Assembly (NCBI RefSeq): GCF_026210795.1
Contig: NC_089433.1
Span: 2,567,001 to 2,631,000, forward strand
DNA length: 64,000 bases
Direction of reading: 5' to 3'
Origin: Rhizophagus irregularis
Taxonomy: Eukaryota; Glomeromycota; Glomeromycetes; Glomerales; Glomeraceae
Position numbers and translations under genes: made by a program. Below, piece after piece: positions 48,975 to 60,212 of the stretch. Within the stretch, counting starts at the first letter, position 1. Every line of letters starts with the position of its first letter. The notes below the pieces were generated by a model that saw only the letters and a program-made list of their open reading frames with translations, did not search any database and was not told the DNA's origin.

Positions 48975-49320
48975 CTTTTTACAGAAACTTTAAGTTTTCA
49001 AGTGATATACTTTCGATATCATTTCGATATTATTTTGATATCATTTCAATATTGATTTAATATCAATACGATATCAAAATAAAATATTATCACTTTAATA
49101 TCAAAATGATATTGAAATAGTATCAAAATGATATCAAAATAATAATAGAAATGACATTGAAATAACATCTTTAAGTTTAATTTAAAGATGTCATTTTGAT
49201 ATCATTTTAATTATCATTTCGATATTATTTCAATATCGATTTAATATTGAAATAATACCATTAAGATAAACTTGACAATATCGATTCTATATTGATTAAA
49301 AATGTTAAGTTTCTGTAAAG
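48975..49320. mobile_element. GATATC-word MITE, copy 2 (inverted relative to copy 1)
   Basis: The right end in complement, CTTTACAGAAACTTAACA, matches the left end of the copy at 24622, and ATTGTCAAGTTTATCTTAA-like sequence follows in both. The left end is interrupted by the hAT element. Confidence 0.7.
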
Positions 49321-49502
49321 CTGTTGCTAATTACTAAATTACTTTTTTTAATTAATATAGTTATAGAACTATAAAATTTTGAATATATATTCTTTATTAT
49401 CTATATTATTATATATTAAAATTTCACGTATTATTAATATGTATATTTTTGATTAATTAATAAAATATGATGAATTCCTGCTACTTTTGTCCAAGTAGTG
49501 TA

Positions 49503-50120
49503 TATATAGATTATTAAAAAAAAAAATAATAATTATAGAACTAAAACAAATTATAAATTATATTTTTAATCATTTTTTAAAAATTAAAATCAAAGTTATA
49601 TAATTTTCTTATAACTTGAACTTTATAATTTTAAAAATTAAATTACTGAATATTAAAATATTTGCAAAAAACAATTTTTTGAGTTTTAATAAAAAAGGTG
49701 ATTTTAGTTAAAAATTTATTATAATTTATATATTATTTATATTAACTGAATTTTTTTTTATAAATATTTTTGAGTATTACCAAATATCACCAGCGGTGAT
49801 TGTCATCATATGTAACATATATAGCAGGCTTTCCGATTTTTGAATAATCACATGATGATCGCATATGTATTATTTTTAGTTTTTTATTTAATAAATTATC
49901 TGTTATGGCACCATAATAAATAACTAAAATTTACATTTTCTAGTAATTTTTAAATGACATAATACTGATATAATTGTTTGTATATAGATATGTATTTTAT
50001 TGGCTGGATATCGTATGTATCACACATGTGATAGCTGTACTAATTTATTTTAATTGTGACACAAAAATTTTAATAGCAAAGGACATAAAGATGTGATATG
50101 TAATTATTTTTAGAAGGTTG
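49503..50120. other. Non-coding AT-rich stretch
   Basis: No gene. Contains one CACCAGCGGTGATT word (49788), like the MULE terminal repeat. Confidence 0.45.
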
Positions 50121-50422
50121 TAAGGTTGCAACTATTACAACATACATACAACACTTTTGTTGTAATTGCAATACAATATTATAATTATTATATAGTATTA
50201 TAATACTATTAAAATTGTAATTATTATATAGTGTTGTAATTATTTTTAATTATACAAATATGTATTATAATATATTAATTATTTTTTTTTATGATGATAT
50301 TTATTCTATAAAAACTTATTTTTGTAATTTTTATTTTTCAAAAAGAAAATTTTTGAATAATCATAAGTGTTGTAATATTACAACACTTTAACTTTAAAAG
50401 TAGTAATAGATTGCAACCCTTA
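50121..50422. mobile_element. Palindromic MITE with TAAGGTTGCAA ends
   Basis: Left TAAGGTTGCAACTATTACAA, right in complement TAAGGGTTGCAATCTATTAC. TTACAACA words recur in both arms. No target duplication found. Confidence 0.55.
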
Positions 50423-51800
50423 CTATTACAACATAAGGTAGTAATTATCAATTACATACTACATCTTTAAAAGGACAATAAAAAAAATTGATCTTTCAGG
50501 TCTTGTTTAAACATATTACAAAGGAATCTGGCTATTGGAGGTGAAATCCAGAAGTTATAAACACTTGAAACCTTCTTATAAAATGAAAATAAGTATAGTA
50601 CGTTTATATTATTTGACTTTACAAAGAATTTTTGACAAAAAATAGTTGAAATCAAATAAAGATATATTTTGACACTCCAGGTTCTTCTTAAGTGTAAGTT
50701 ATAAAGTTTTAAATAAGTTTAGTGTCAAAAAAATTCTTTATTAATAGAACTCCCTATCATTTAAAGGATCAGATAGGATTTTTAGAAATTTTTTTTCCTT
50801 TATTAATAAACTAATTATTTCTTTCTCTTTTTTAGGAGTTGACTTATGAATTTCATCAGTATATTCTGTTAAAAGCTTAAACAACATCCTTTAAATAAAG
50901 TGAAAGGAGTTTTATAACTACAATTATTGGTAAAAAATATAATTTAAATTTTGTGTCAGGTTTTGATTGTAATGATATTATCGTTAATTTATCAATATAC
51001 ACATATGCTAAATAAATAATTTTATATTCCTTTGAAAGGTGTAAATGAGCTCTAATTTTGAATCAAAAATCATGCAAATTGAATCATTAAATAAGGAGAT
51101 ATTTACGTTCAAATGCAAGAGTTTATGTTAAATTGATAGTAAATATGTTGAGCATATTTATTAAGGAACTAATGATTCAATAGATCTTATTCTTTCCTTT
51201 CAAATAAATATAAATTCATTTTTCTAGCATGCATATATGTTGAGTTATTTATGATTTTGCAACAGGAATTATAATGGATTTTTAATTTATATGGAAGGTA
51301 CATATTAGCATTTTTTGCTTCTGTTAAAATAAACCTTAAAATTTTTGAATTTATTTCAGATTTTAATAAAATTTTTTTTGCAAATATATTTTATTAATAT
51401 TTATTAGTTTGCAAGATTTAAAGTACGATTATTATGTGAGTTTTTAAATCTGCCAGTCATTTACATTAAAAAATTATGTAAAATGCATTAAATTAAAAGT
51501 TACTACTTGCAAAAATCGGTCAATAATAATTCAATTTGAATAAAACTTTGTATGATTAAAATTTAAAGTGCAATAAATTTATTTGCAATATTTGAGGTCA
51601 TATTAATATGTAGAATTTTATGCAATGTCTTGTAACAGCATTTTATATCATGTGATAAAATCAGAAAATGATTGGCAAATTAATGTGATAAATGAGAAAG
51701 CCTGCTATACTAGTATCATATGTAAAATATTTTTTGAATTTTCAAAAATTTTTAACTGAAATATTATTCTAATTAAAAAAAATAATATAAATATTATTAT
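50423..51800. other. Non-coding AT-rich stretch
   Basis: No gene recognised. A 62-codon minus frame at 50467-50655 is unremarkable. Confidence 0.45.
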
Positions 51801-52563
51801 CATATCGGCGGATTTGTTCACTTTTGCATAATGCTAAATTTTGAATGATTTTCATAATATCCGTCACCCAAAACCGGTTTGTAATGTCATGAAATCACCT
51901 GATTGAATATCACTTGACTAAATAATAAGTCGAGTGAAAATCTACATTTGCAAAACTTAAATTATTTAACGTAAAATAGACACAAAAAAACCCATTTCGT
52001 TAACAAAAAACCCATTTCTCACCTGCATAGTATTTTTAATGTGTATTATTAGAAAGTAAGTATGTTTTAATAAAACAAAAAGTAAAATAAAAATTTATAT
52101 AGACGCAATAGCTATGAATATTTATAAAAGTATTCTAAGACTCATTTAATATTTAAAAAATTTTTTTTTTATAATAACTTTCATAAAATTGTCCATTTTT
52201 TGCATTTTTCAAAACATATTATTAATTTTTATTTATCTTGCTGTAGACAAAATAGGAACTTTTATATTCAAACAAATTGTAAGCATATGTATTATTGATT
52301 TTTACACAAAAAAGATTTAGAAGCTATTGTATAAAGTGAGATTCCACAACAGATATTATCAGTATTGCTAAGAATAATATTTATTGTATTTTAGCTTAAA
52401 AGAACTATTTATCAAATTTATCAAATTATTGTATTAATAAAACCAAATAAAAATTTTTTTAATGTTCGTCCCAGGTCCTACTGCGCCATATGTAATAATT
52501 TGTGTAACAAAAGTACCTTAAAATAAACATGTTAATTAGAGGGTGAACAAATCCGCCGATATG
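51801..52563. mobile_element. 763-bp element with 21-bp perfect terminal inverted repeats
   Basis: CATATCGGCGGATTTGTTCA(C) at 51801-51821 is repeated exactly in complement at 52543-52563. No coding region. Flanking duplication not evident. Confidence 0.75.
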
Positions 52564-53145
52564 TTATATGTAAATTTATAAGTAGAACAAGTTTTCTTTA
52601 GATTATAAAGGCTATTATTTAGATAATTTTTGAGAAAAACAGGAAAGTTTAATTTTATAAGTAAATACAATTTTTTGTTTTAAAAAAGATTTTTTTTAGT
52701 TAAATTTTCAAAATTTTAGTATGATTAGTATCTATTCAGATTTATTTTGCATATTTATTATTTAAATTAAAATTTTTTTAAAAAAAATTTATGATGTGTT
52801 TTTTAACTTTAGCCAAAATTATAATTTTCAACTAGAATTAAATAGTGTAATGATGATTATTACTGGTGATATTGATATTTTTTTTAATAAATCAAATTTA
52901 TTACTCTTATAATAAGATAAAATGCTAGATATTTTGTTATCAAAATAATATATTTTATTTATTTCTTTATTTATTATAATATATATATGTACTACTATGT
53001 ATAATAAAAAATAAGTGTGCTTCTGATCCTGTTTATATATAAAACTAAAATTAAGTCAATTTTGGTCTTTAAAATGATCAAAATAATCAAAATAATTTTG
53101 ATTTAAACTTTTTAAAAGTTGAAATAATTAAAATTATATTAAAGT
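52564..53145. other. Non-coding AT-rich stretch
   Basis: Nothing recognised beyond short runs and (AT)n. Confidence 0.45.
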
Positions 53146-53389
53146 TAAGGTTGCTTGTCTGAACCACTTCAAAATCCTACGATTAGTTTCATCAAAATTT
53201 TACTATAGATTTATTATAGTTTCGGCAGAGTTTCGGCAGTTTTGGCATTTATAATAAGTTTCAGCAGTTTCGTCTTTCTCCAAAGTTTTGACAGTTTTTT
53301 AATATAACTTTAATATAGTTTCAGCAGAATTTCGCTTTTCGGCGAAACACCATCTTGCCTAAACCCCTAGGTTTTGACAAGCAACCTTA
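53146..53389. mobile_element. TAAGGTTGCTTG MITE, copy 2
   Basis: 244 bp, flanked by ATTAAAGT at 53138-53145 and 53390-53397. Nearly identical to copy 3, differing mostly by C/T and G/A changes. Confidence 0.9.
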
Positions 53390-54159
53390 ATTAAAGTTAT
53401 ATGATTTTTATATTAAAATTTATTATTAAACTTTAAAACTGATTATCTTATTATCTAATAGTTAAATTTTAATTTTAATACCATCCAATTCATCTTGCTG
53501 AAAGAGTTAAAGAGGATTTCAAAAAATAGATAAAAAAGTTTTATTTTGAATTTGCTTAATATATATTATAATAAATGTATATTAAATAAATATTTTTTTT
53601 ATGATTTTTTAATATAAAATAAATAAAAAAAACATTTTGCTCTTTTATTTTCAGAATTCTATTTAATATTTTTACAAAAAAAATAATTTAAAAAACAAAT
53701 TATTATTTAATAAAAGAAATTTAATAATTTCAATTTATGCAAATTATCACTAAAATTGGTTAATATTTCTTTTTACTGGATTATTGTAAAATTTAAAGTT
53801 ATTAAAGTTCTATGTTTTTAATTTTACTATAAAAGAATGTAAACTAATTTAAATTTTAAATGATTTATTTTTGAATTATTTTAATTAAAAATAAATTAAT
53901 TATAGTTTTTATTTAGTTTTTGAATTTTTATTTAATTTTAGTTTTTTTTTTTTGCAGCACATATGATAGATCTTTATTAAGATTTTTAAAAAAAATTTAT
54001 ACAATACATATAAAACTAATATAAATTCTAATTTAGCAAAGAACTACACTACCTGCTAACTTCGAGCAAGAACTATACGCGCACTACAGCGAAGAATTTA
54101 AGTAGTGTTCTGCACAAATTGATTCGTGATATAGTATGATCCTAATTGTTTCTGAATAA
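53390..54159. other. Non-coding AT-rich stretch
   Basis: No gene. TTTGCAGCACATATGATAGA near 53955 resembles sequence near 22945. Confidence 0.4.
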
Positions 54160-54300
54160 TAAAAACATATTTTGTGAATAACTTTTAATCTAGCAGTCCA
54201 ATTTTGATGACCTTTTTTTATTTTGATTAGGCAATAAAACCTATCAATTAAAAAAAAGATCATCCACTAGATCCTGAGATAATAATTTTTGAAGGTTGAA
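54160..54300. mobile_element. Worn fold-back palindrome
   Basis: CAGTCCAATTTTGATGACC and its loose complement GATCATCCACTAGATCCTG surround an AT core, like the inner palindrome of the MITE at 26497. Confidence 0.4.
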
Positions 54301-54660
54301 TCGAGTCTGAATTGAATTGAATTTCAGAAGAGAAATTTGATTTATGTAGAACATTAGATTTAGGTTAGGGGAGTAAGTTCACCTTTTAGGTGTTCTTTCT
54401 TAAAGAGGTCTCATTTCTTTCAGTCTACACCATAAGTGTCTTCAAGGACTTACTGCTATTGCAGATGAAACTATTCAAACCAAATAGAAGTAAAGAGGCA
54501 ATAACAACATCAGCAAGTTTTAAAAGTGTTGCTTTACATAATTATAGTGCATCAGTAAGATTTTGGGTGGTGTATAATAGTGTTAATTAACACCAATTAA
54601 CACTAGTGTTGTTTAACGCCTTAAAAATGTAGAAAAACTAACCCTATAATAACCGACACT

Positions 54661-54904
54661 TAAGGTTGCTTGTCTAAACCTCCTCAAAATCCTACGATTA
54701 GTTTCGTCAAAATTTTACTATAGATTTATTATAGTTTCGGCAGAGTTTCAGCAGTTTCGGCATTTATAATAAGTTTCGGCAGTTTCGCCTTTCTCCAAAG
54801 TTTCGCCAGTTTTTTAATATAACTTTAATATAGTTTCGGCAGAATTTCACTTTTCGGCAAAACGCCATCTTGCCTAAACCCCTAGGTTTCGGCAAGCAAC
54901 CTTA
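54661..54904. mobile_element. TAAGGTTGCTTG MITE, copy 3
   Basis: 244 bp, flanks CCGACACT (54653-54660) and CTGACACT (54905-54912), an 8-bp duplication with one C/T change. Inserted near the left end of the palindromic element. Confidence 0.85.
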
Positions 54905-55530
54905 CTGACACTATCAAAAAACGTGTATAAAAACGGTAGATTAATGTTAAACAATGCGTATCATGTGTTAGTTTATTTATATTGTACAATATAATTTTTT
55001 ATTAATAAACTCGATAAACAATGTGTATATTAACGCGAAAATAATGTATTGTTTTATTATTTTATTAACACTAATTCATTATATTACAAATTTGTATTAT
55101 TTAAATATTCTAATTTCTAATTAACTAAACTAATGTCTAATGTAAAAAAATCACCTAAAAAAAGAAAGTAACGTAAGCTTTCTTCGATAGCTGCGCCTAA
55201 AATCACAAATACGCGTAGAAAATATCTATGACCTTCAGTTTAACGAAGATCGCCTTCCATAATCCAAGTATAAGTTTTTACGTTCATCAATGATAAATTT
55301 GTATGCTGAATAGCTATACATTTTGCGTATCTCCAACAACTTTGTATCGCCCGGACATTTTTCCATCCACTTTAGTTCTCTATTCATTTTTTTCTCTTTA
55401 ACTCATTTCACACACTCCGAAATTGGTCCATTTTTGCTAAATCACTAAAACAAAAAATTTGAAAAATAAGTTTTGCAACGAAAGTTGTTGCGAAACCTGC
55501 CGTTCCTCAAAATCAAACATCAGACGGTAC

Positions 55531-56738
55531 CTATAAAATAAGAGAAAGGAAATGTTAGTAAAAATTTCCTAAAAAAATTCCGAAATGAATAAAACTTACC
55601 CATTACAAATTCCCAGTGATTTGTACTCCTGGAACCTAAAAGAATGAAAAGGAAACGTTAGAAAATGTTTCTATTACAAAAATATATACATGATAAGCTT
55701 CACAACATTTGCGAAACTTACCCATAATCATCCAGAATCCAAAACACTCCGAAGTCTAAATAAAAGAAAAAGAGGAAATGTTAGTAAACATTTCCTAATT
55801 AAAAAAATAAAAAAACAACGGTAGTTTCGTAACAAACGTACGAAACTTACCGTTTTCCGAATTTCTAAACTCCTATAACTGAACCTACAAAAAGAAATAA
55901 ACGTTTAGTTAGAACGTTCCTAATAAAAAATAAAAAAATATTAATTTTAAAAGTTTTGAAGCGAAATGCTTCGAAACTTACCATTTCGTTTTCCTCCAAA
56001 ATCGAATATGCCGAAGGTTCATTTTTCTCGTCACATCTTTTATTCCAAATATTTATTCTACATTGATCATAATAGAAATACCAAAGATCATCAATTAAAT
56101 TTTTAACTTCTATTTTCGATGAATCTTGCTAAATCTGTCTCTACAAAAAAAAATTATAGGAAACATTAATAACGTTTCCTAAAAAAATTAATTTAAAAAA
56201 GTTTCGAGGTGAACGCCTAGAAACTTACCCTTTCTTTTCCAAGTCAAATACGCCAAAAAGACCTAAAAAAAGAAAGATTAGGAAGCGTTAGAAACGTTTC
56301 CTAAAAAAAAAAAAATATTAAAAGTTTCAAGGCGAAACGTCTTGAAACTTACCATTTCATTTTCAAAATCAAATACGCAAAGTCTTACAAAAAAATTATA
56401 GGAAACGTTAGTTTCCTAAATTTTTTTAAAAAAAAATAAAATTAAAAAATGTTTTGAAGCCTTCGCTTCGAAACTTACCATTTGGAAAATGGGAGAACGA
56501 GAGAGAGCGAAAAATCAAGTAAATTTACCACTCAGTGACTTATTTTTAATTAACCTTTAGTGACTTAAAAAGTTTTTATATCACAAAAGTCGGTACAATT
56601 AATGATTTAAACTTGTACCTATGCCATGATTGGTGTAAAAGAAACATAAAGATAAGGGAAGGGGAAACGAAAGGGAGAAAAAAGAAATTTAAAAAAAAAA
56701 GTTTAAAAAAGTTTCGAAGCAAACGTTTCGAAACTTAC
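55531..56738 (-). ncRNA. Mini-intron array 2 (left arm)
   Basis: On the - strand, introns at 56478-56384, 56352-56263, 56228-56141, 55981-55885, 55850-55756, 55721-55636 and 55599-55531 (69-97 nt). The exons between them are 31, 34, 159, 34, 34 and 36 nt. An extra donor lies at 56738. Donors are GTAAGTTT with the matching AAACTT some 15-20 nt later. Branch hairpins read AGGAAACG..CTAACG..TTCCT, AGGAAATG..ACTAACATTTCCT and the like, with CTAAC at the loop edge; acceptors are TTTTTTTAG or GTAG. Several exons end AAATG directly before the donor and share TATTTGATTTTGAAAATG-like text. No through frame found. The direction is outward from the palindrome centre. Confidence 0.6.
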
Positions 56739-56739
56739 C

Positions 56740-56990
56740 ATTTGGGAAATGGGAGAATGAAAAGGGAAGGGGATAACGAAAAGGGAAGGATAACGAAAGA
56801 GAAAGAGAAGGGGAGAACGAAAAGGGAAAGGGGAGAAAGGGCGAAAAAAAAAATTAAGCTTTGCTAAAAAAAGCTTAAATCTTTTTTTTCGCTATACCGC
56901 AGCACCGCAGCAGGCGCAGCGGTAGTTATTAATTTTATTATCACGTGATACACGTGATATGTAGATTTATATAAATAGGGGCTTTTCCCG
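56740..56990 (-). promoter_or_regulatory. Putative promoter and C/T leader of array 2
   Basis: Reading leftwards: TATTTATATAAAT (about 56980-56968), two CACGTG words (56942-56958), a GCAGC block, then C/T-rich leader to the donor at 56738. The mirrored right arm at 58380-58733 has the same order. A second leader copy ends at 56478. Confidence 0.35.
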
Positions 56991-57661
56991 AAATTTTTTT
57001 TATATTTTTTTCTAATGTATGTATATATATGCTTTATATATACATATATAATTAATATATATCTATTAACTTTAATACTTTACGAAAAAAGCCCCTCTAT
57101 AAATAGGTAGAGCATAAAGCCTATAGGAGAGCTATTGCGCTCCCTCCGCCTGTTTTATAGCGATAAAAAGAGGGAGTCTTCAGTAAGTAAGCGTTTGATG
57201 TGTATTTGTACACATTAATTATTAATATTGAACAACACAATAAACTACACCTAGTATTAAAAAATATGTATAATGTTAAAAAATACTAATAAAAATGAGT
57301 GTTTTTCTATACTAAATTGCAGTATAACAAACTTTGTATTTATATGTACTGCTTAATACCATTTAATATATGTTAAACTAAATTCTATGTTGAAAAATAT
57401 GTATACTGTTAATAAATGGCAATAACAACTAGTGTATTTTTATATTAAATTTTAATATTGCAACATTTTGTGTTTATTTACATTAATTAATGGCATTAAA
57501 CTATATTGTATATCATATTAAACTATACTTAACATCAAACAACATAAAAAAACTTGTATAATTATACGTATATAACAGCATTCAGTATTAATCATTACAG
57601 TATACAGTATTAAACAATAGGATATATCATATTAAACAACCCCTTAATGTTAATTAACACT

Positions 57662-57698
57662 ATAATTATGTAAAGCAACACTTTTAAAACTTGCTGAT
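57662..57698. other. Spacer between the two palindrome arms
   Basis: The 43 bases 57658-57700 are an exact reverse complement of 54507-54549, which lies just outside the left end of copy 1. The spacer therefore looks like a captured, inverted piece of the original flank. Confidence 0.8.
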
Positions 57699-58379
57699 GT
57701 GTTAATTAACATTAAGGAGTTGTTTAATACGATATATCCTATTGTTTAATACTGTATACTGTAATGATTAACACTAAATGCTGTTATATACGTATAATTT
57801 TACAAGTTTTTTTATGTTGTTTGATAACAAGTATAATTCAATATGATATGCAATGTAGTTTAATGCCATCAATCAATGTAAACAAACACAAAATGTTGTT
57901 TTATTAAAATTTAGTATAAAAATACACTAGCTGTTATTTCTATTTATTAATACTATACATATTTTTCAACACATAATATTGATAGTTTAACATATTGTTA
58001 AATGCCAATAAACAATGTATATAAATATGAAATTTGTTAACTGCAATTTAGTATGGAAATACACTCATTTTTATTAGTGTTTTTTAATATTATACATATT
58101 TTTTAATATTAGGTGTAATTTAATATGTATATTGTATTGTTTAATATTAATAATTAATGTGTATAAATACATATTAAACCTTATTACTGAAGACTCCATA
58201 CTTTTTATAAACACTGCAGGAAGGAGCAGCAATAGCTCCTATAGGTACTTTATGACCTCTACCTGTTTATAGAAAAGGGTTATAAAGTTAATAGATATAT
58301 ATACGTATATATAAGCACATATATACATCTATTAAAAATTAAAATTATAAAAAAAAAATTTTAAAGTTCGAGGAAAACC

Positions 58380-58732
58380 CTATTTATATATTTTTATATA
58401 TTCCGTATATCACGTGATACTTAACCGCAGCTTCAGCTGCTTTTGTTGCAGTATAGAGAAAAAAAAATTAAGCTTTTTATAGCAAAGCTTATTTTTTTTT
58501 CTCTTTCACGGCTTTTCTTTCCCCTTCCTTCACCCTTTCCCTTCTCCTTTTGTTCTCCCATTTTCCTTTTGTTTATTTATTTAAAAAATTCATTAAAAAA
58601 AATAATTCTTAATTATTATATACTATTATTTTATTTATTATGTTTTATTTAATTTTTTTATTTAATTCCCTTTTCGTTTTCCTATTTCGTTTCTCCTTTC
58701 CCATTCTTTTTCACTCTCCCCTTTTCCAAATG
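58380..58732 (+). promoter_or_regulatory. Putative promoter and C/T leader of array 3
   Basis: TATTTATATA (58381), TATCACGTGATA (58407), GCAGCTTCAGCTGC block, then C/T-rich leader (CTTTCCC, CCCTTCC) ending CCAAATG before the donor at 58733. Confidence 0.35.
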
Positions 58733-60212
58733 GTAAGTTTTGAAGTGAAAGTTTCAACACTTTTTTTTAAAAAATTTTTTTTTTAATTAAGAAACATTAC
58801 TAACATTTTTTTTTATATAGGACTAGGATTCACCTGTTAACTACGTTAACAGTTAATATTTAAAACTTAAAAACATATATAAAGTAAAATTTTAATTATA
58901 TATATATAATACCTGCGCCTTGCCATTTTAGTTTCACATACAGGTGGTTCTTGTTTTTGCGCTCCTTTATTCTCTTTTTTCGTTCTTTAACTTCGTTTTA
59001 ACTTTTTTTTTCTCTTAGGTCCAAGCACTTCAGCATTTTGGCTCTTCAGTTTTTGGCTCTTTGGTTCTAAGGTGCATCTTTTTTTCATTTTTTTTTGTTC
59101 GTTCTGACTATTCTTTCCTCTCAGACATGACGCACTTCAATAACAGATGGTTCAAATGCAAGTACATAAGGATAACGGGGAACTATAATGTAAAAAATTT
59201 CCAATTAATATAACTCATTTAACATCTCAAAAAAAGTAAGAAAAGCAAAATTATATAGTTTACCAAGGGATTTTATTTTTGTTTTTTATGTTTTGCTCAA
59301 TAGGTCCCAAACTTCGATATTTCAGTTTCAAGGTTCAGCTACTTTTTTTCATTTTTTTTTCTCTTTTTGTTTTTTTTTTCGTTCGTTATATTGTTCTAAC
59401 TCTTCTTTCCTCTTAGATTCCAGCTCTTCGGCATTTCGGCTCTTTGTTCTATTGTTCTAACTCTTCTTTTCTTTTAGGTCCTGGCTTTTTGGCAACTTCA
59501 GCACTTTAACATTTCGGTTCTGTTCTTTTTTTGTTCTTTAACTTTGTGCTAACTTCATTTCCTTGATAGGACCTGGTTCTTTGGCAATTTCGGCACTTTG
59601 GTATTTTGGTTCCATATAGATGGGTTCTTTTTTCGTTCCTTTGTTCTCTTTTTTTCTTTCTTTAACTTTGTTCTACATAACTTTTTTTTTTTTTGCTTCT
59701 TTTTTTTTTGCTTTTTTTTTAATTACGGTAATCGCGTATGAAGCGTGCCTATCATGTAAAAAATCAAGATTTATACTTTGCATTACACACTGCAGTTACA
59801 CAATTGTAAATTGTTATTTATGTGGTTAGTTTAAACGTAACGCCCACGTGATTGCAGTATTTTTAAATATTAGATTTTGGCTCGATTTCAGTTCAGAATA
59901 TTGAAAATGGTAAATTTCGATTCGCTTTGAAACTTAAAAATTATTTTTTTTTTTAGTTTAGGAAACTAATGTTTCCTATAATTTTTTTTTTAGAACTCAG
60001 CAGTATTTGATTTGAAAACTGAAATGGTAAGTTTTGAGGTGTTTACCTCAAAACTTTTAATTATTTTTTTTTTAATTTTTAGAAATGTTTCTAACGTTTC
60101 CTATATCTATTTTTTTAGGACTTTTGGCATTTTCAACTTGTGAAATGAAAGGGTAAGTTTCGAGAGCGTTCACCTCGAAACATTTTTAAAATTTTTTTAA
60201 TTTTTTTTAGGA
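58733..60212 (+). ncRNA. Mini-intron array 3 (right arm), interrupted and truncated
   Basis: Introns 58733-58820, 59910-59993 (donor GTAAAT), 60027-60118, and a last donor at 60153 without its acceptor. Exons 59994-60026 and 60119-60152 are 33 and 34 nt. Hairpins again bracket donor and branch site (AGGAAACTAATGTTTCCT, AGAAATGTTTCTAACGTTTC). The exon after 58820 is split by the 1-kb insertion. Confidence 0.55.
58828..59870. mobile_element. 1-kb insertion with repeated acceptor-like exons
   Basis: Ends as for the element at 46739. Inside, four or five units combine a C/T-rich stretch, TTAG, and text such as GGCAATTTCGGCACTTTGG, CTTCGGCATTTCGGCTCTTT and CTTCAGCATTTTGGCTCTT (59018-59615). These resemble the first exon of locus 1 (CCTCGGCTCTTTGG at 2537), so this may be a further, more distant mini-exon array. 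No protein gene; the 69-codon frame at 59620 is T-run sequence. Confidence 0.5.

Larger units (their letters stand above)
47126..49502. mobile_element. Tc1/mariner-like outer element holding three nested insertions
   Basis: Ends are TACACTGGCTACTTGAACAA and, in complement, TACACTACTTGGACAAAAGT; the shared core is ACTTG-ACAAAAGTAGC-GGAA. TA on both sides. Inside lie the MITEs at 47381, 47755 and 48975. No transposase remains. Confidence 0.6.
54579..57661. mobile_element. Element with AGTGTTAATTAAC ends, copy 1 (left arm of the big palindrome)
   Basis: Left end AGTGTTAATTAACACCAA, right end in complement AGTGTTAATTAACATTAA, then GTTGTTTAA in both. From 57661 leftwards to about 56740 it is the mirror of 57699-58733: same order of GTGTTTAAT-type AT sequence, GGAGCGCAATAGCTCTCC-like block, TATA words, CACGTGATA, GCAGC block, C/T leader. 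It carries mini-intron array 2 and has been hit by the MITE at 54661. No protein gene. Confidence 0.65.
57699..60212. mobile_element. Same element, copy 2 inverted (right arm), truncated
   Basis: Starts GTGTTAATTAACATTAAGG and mirrors copy 1 for over 1 kb with some divergence. It is interrupted at 58828-59870 by another element and cut off at about 60212 inside the branch hairpin of an intron, where the GAACCG-rich element begins. Confidence 0.65.
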
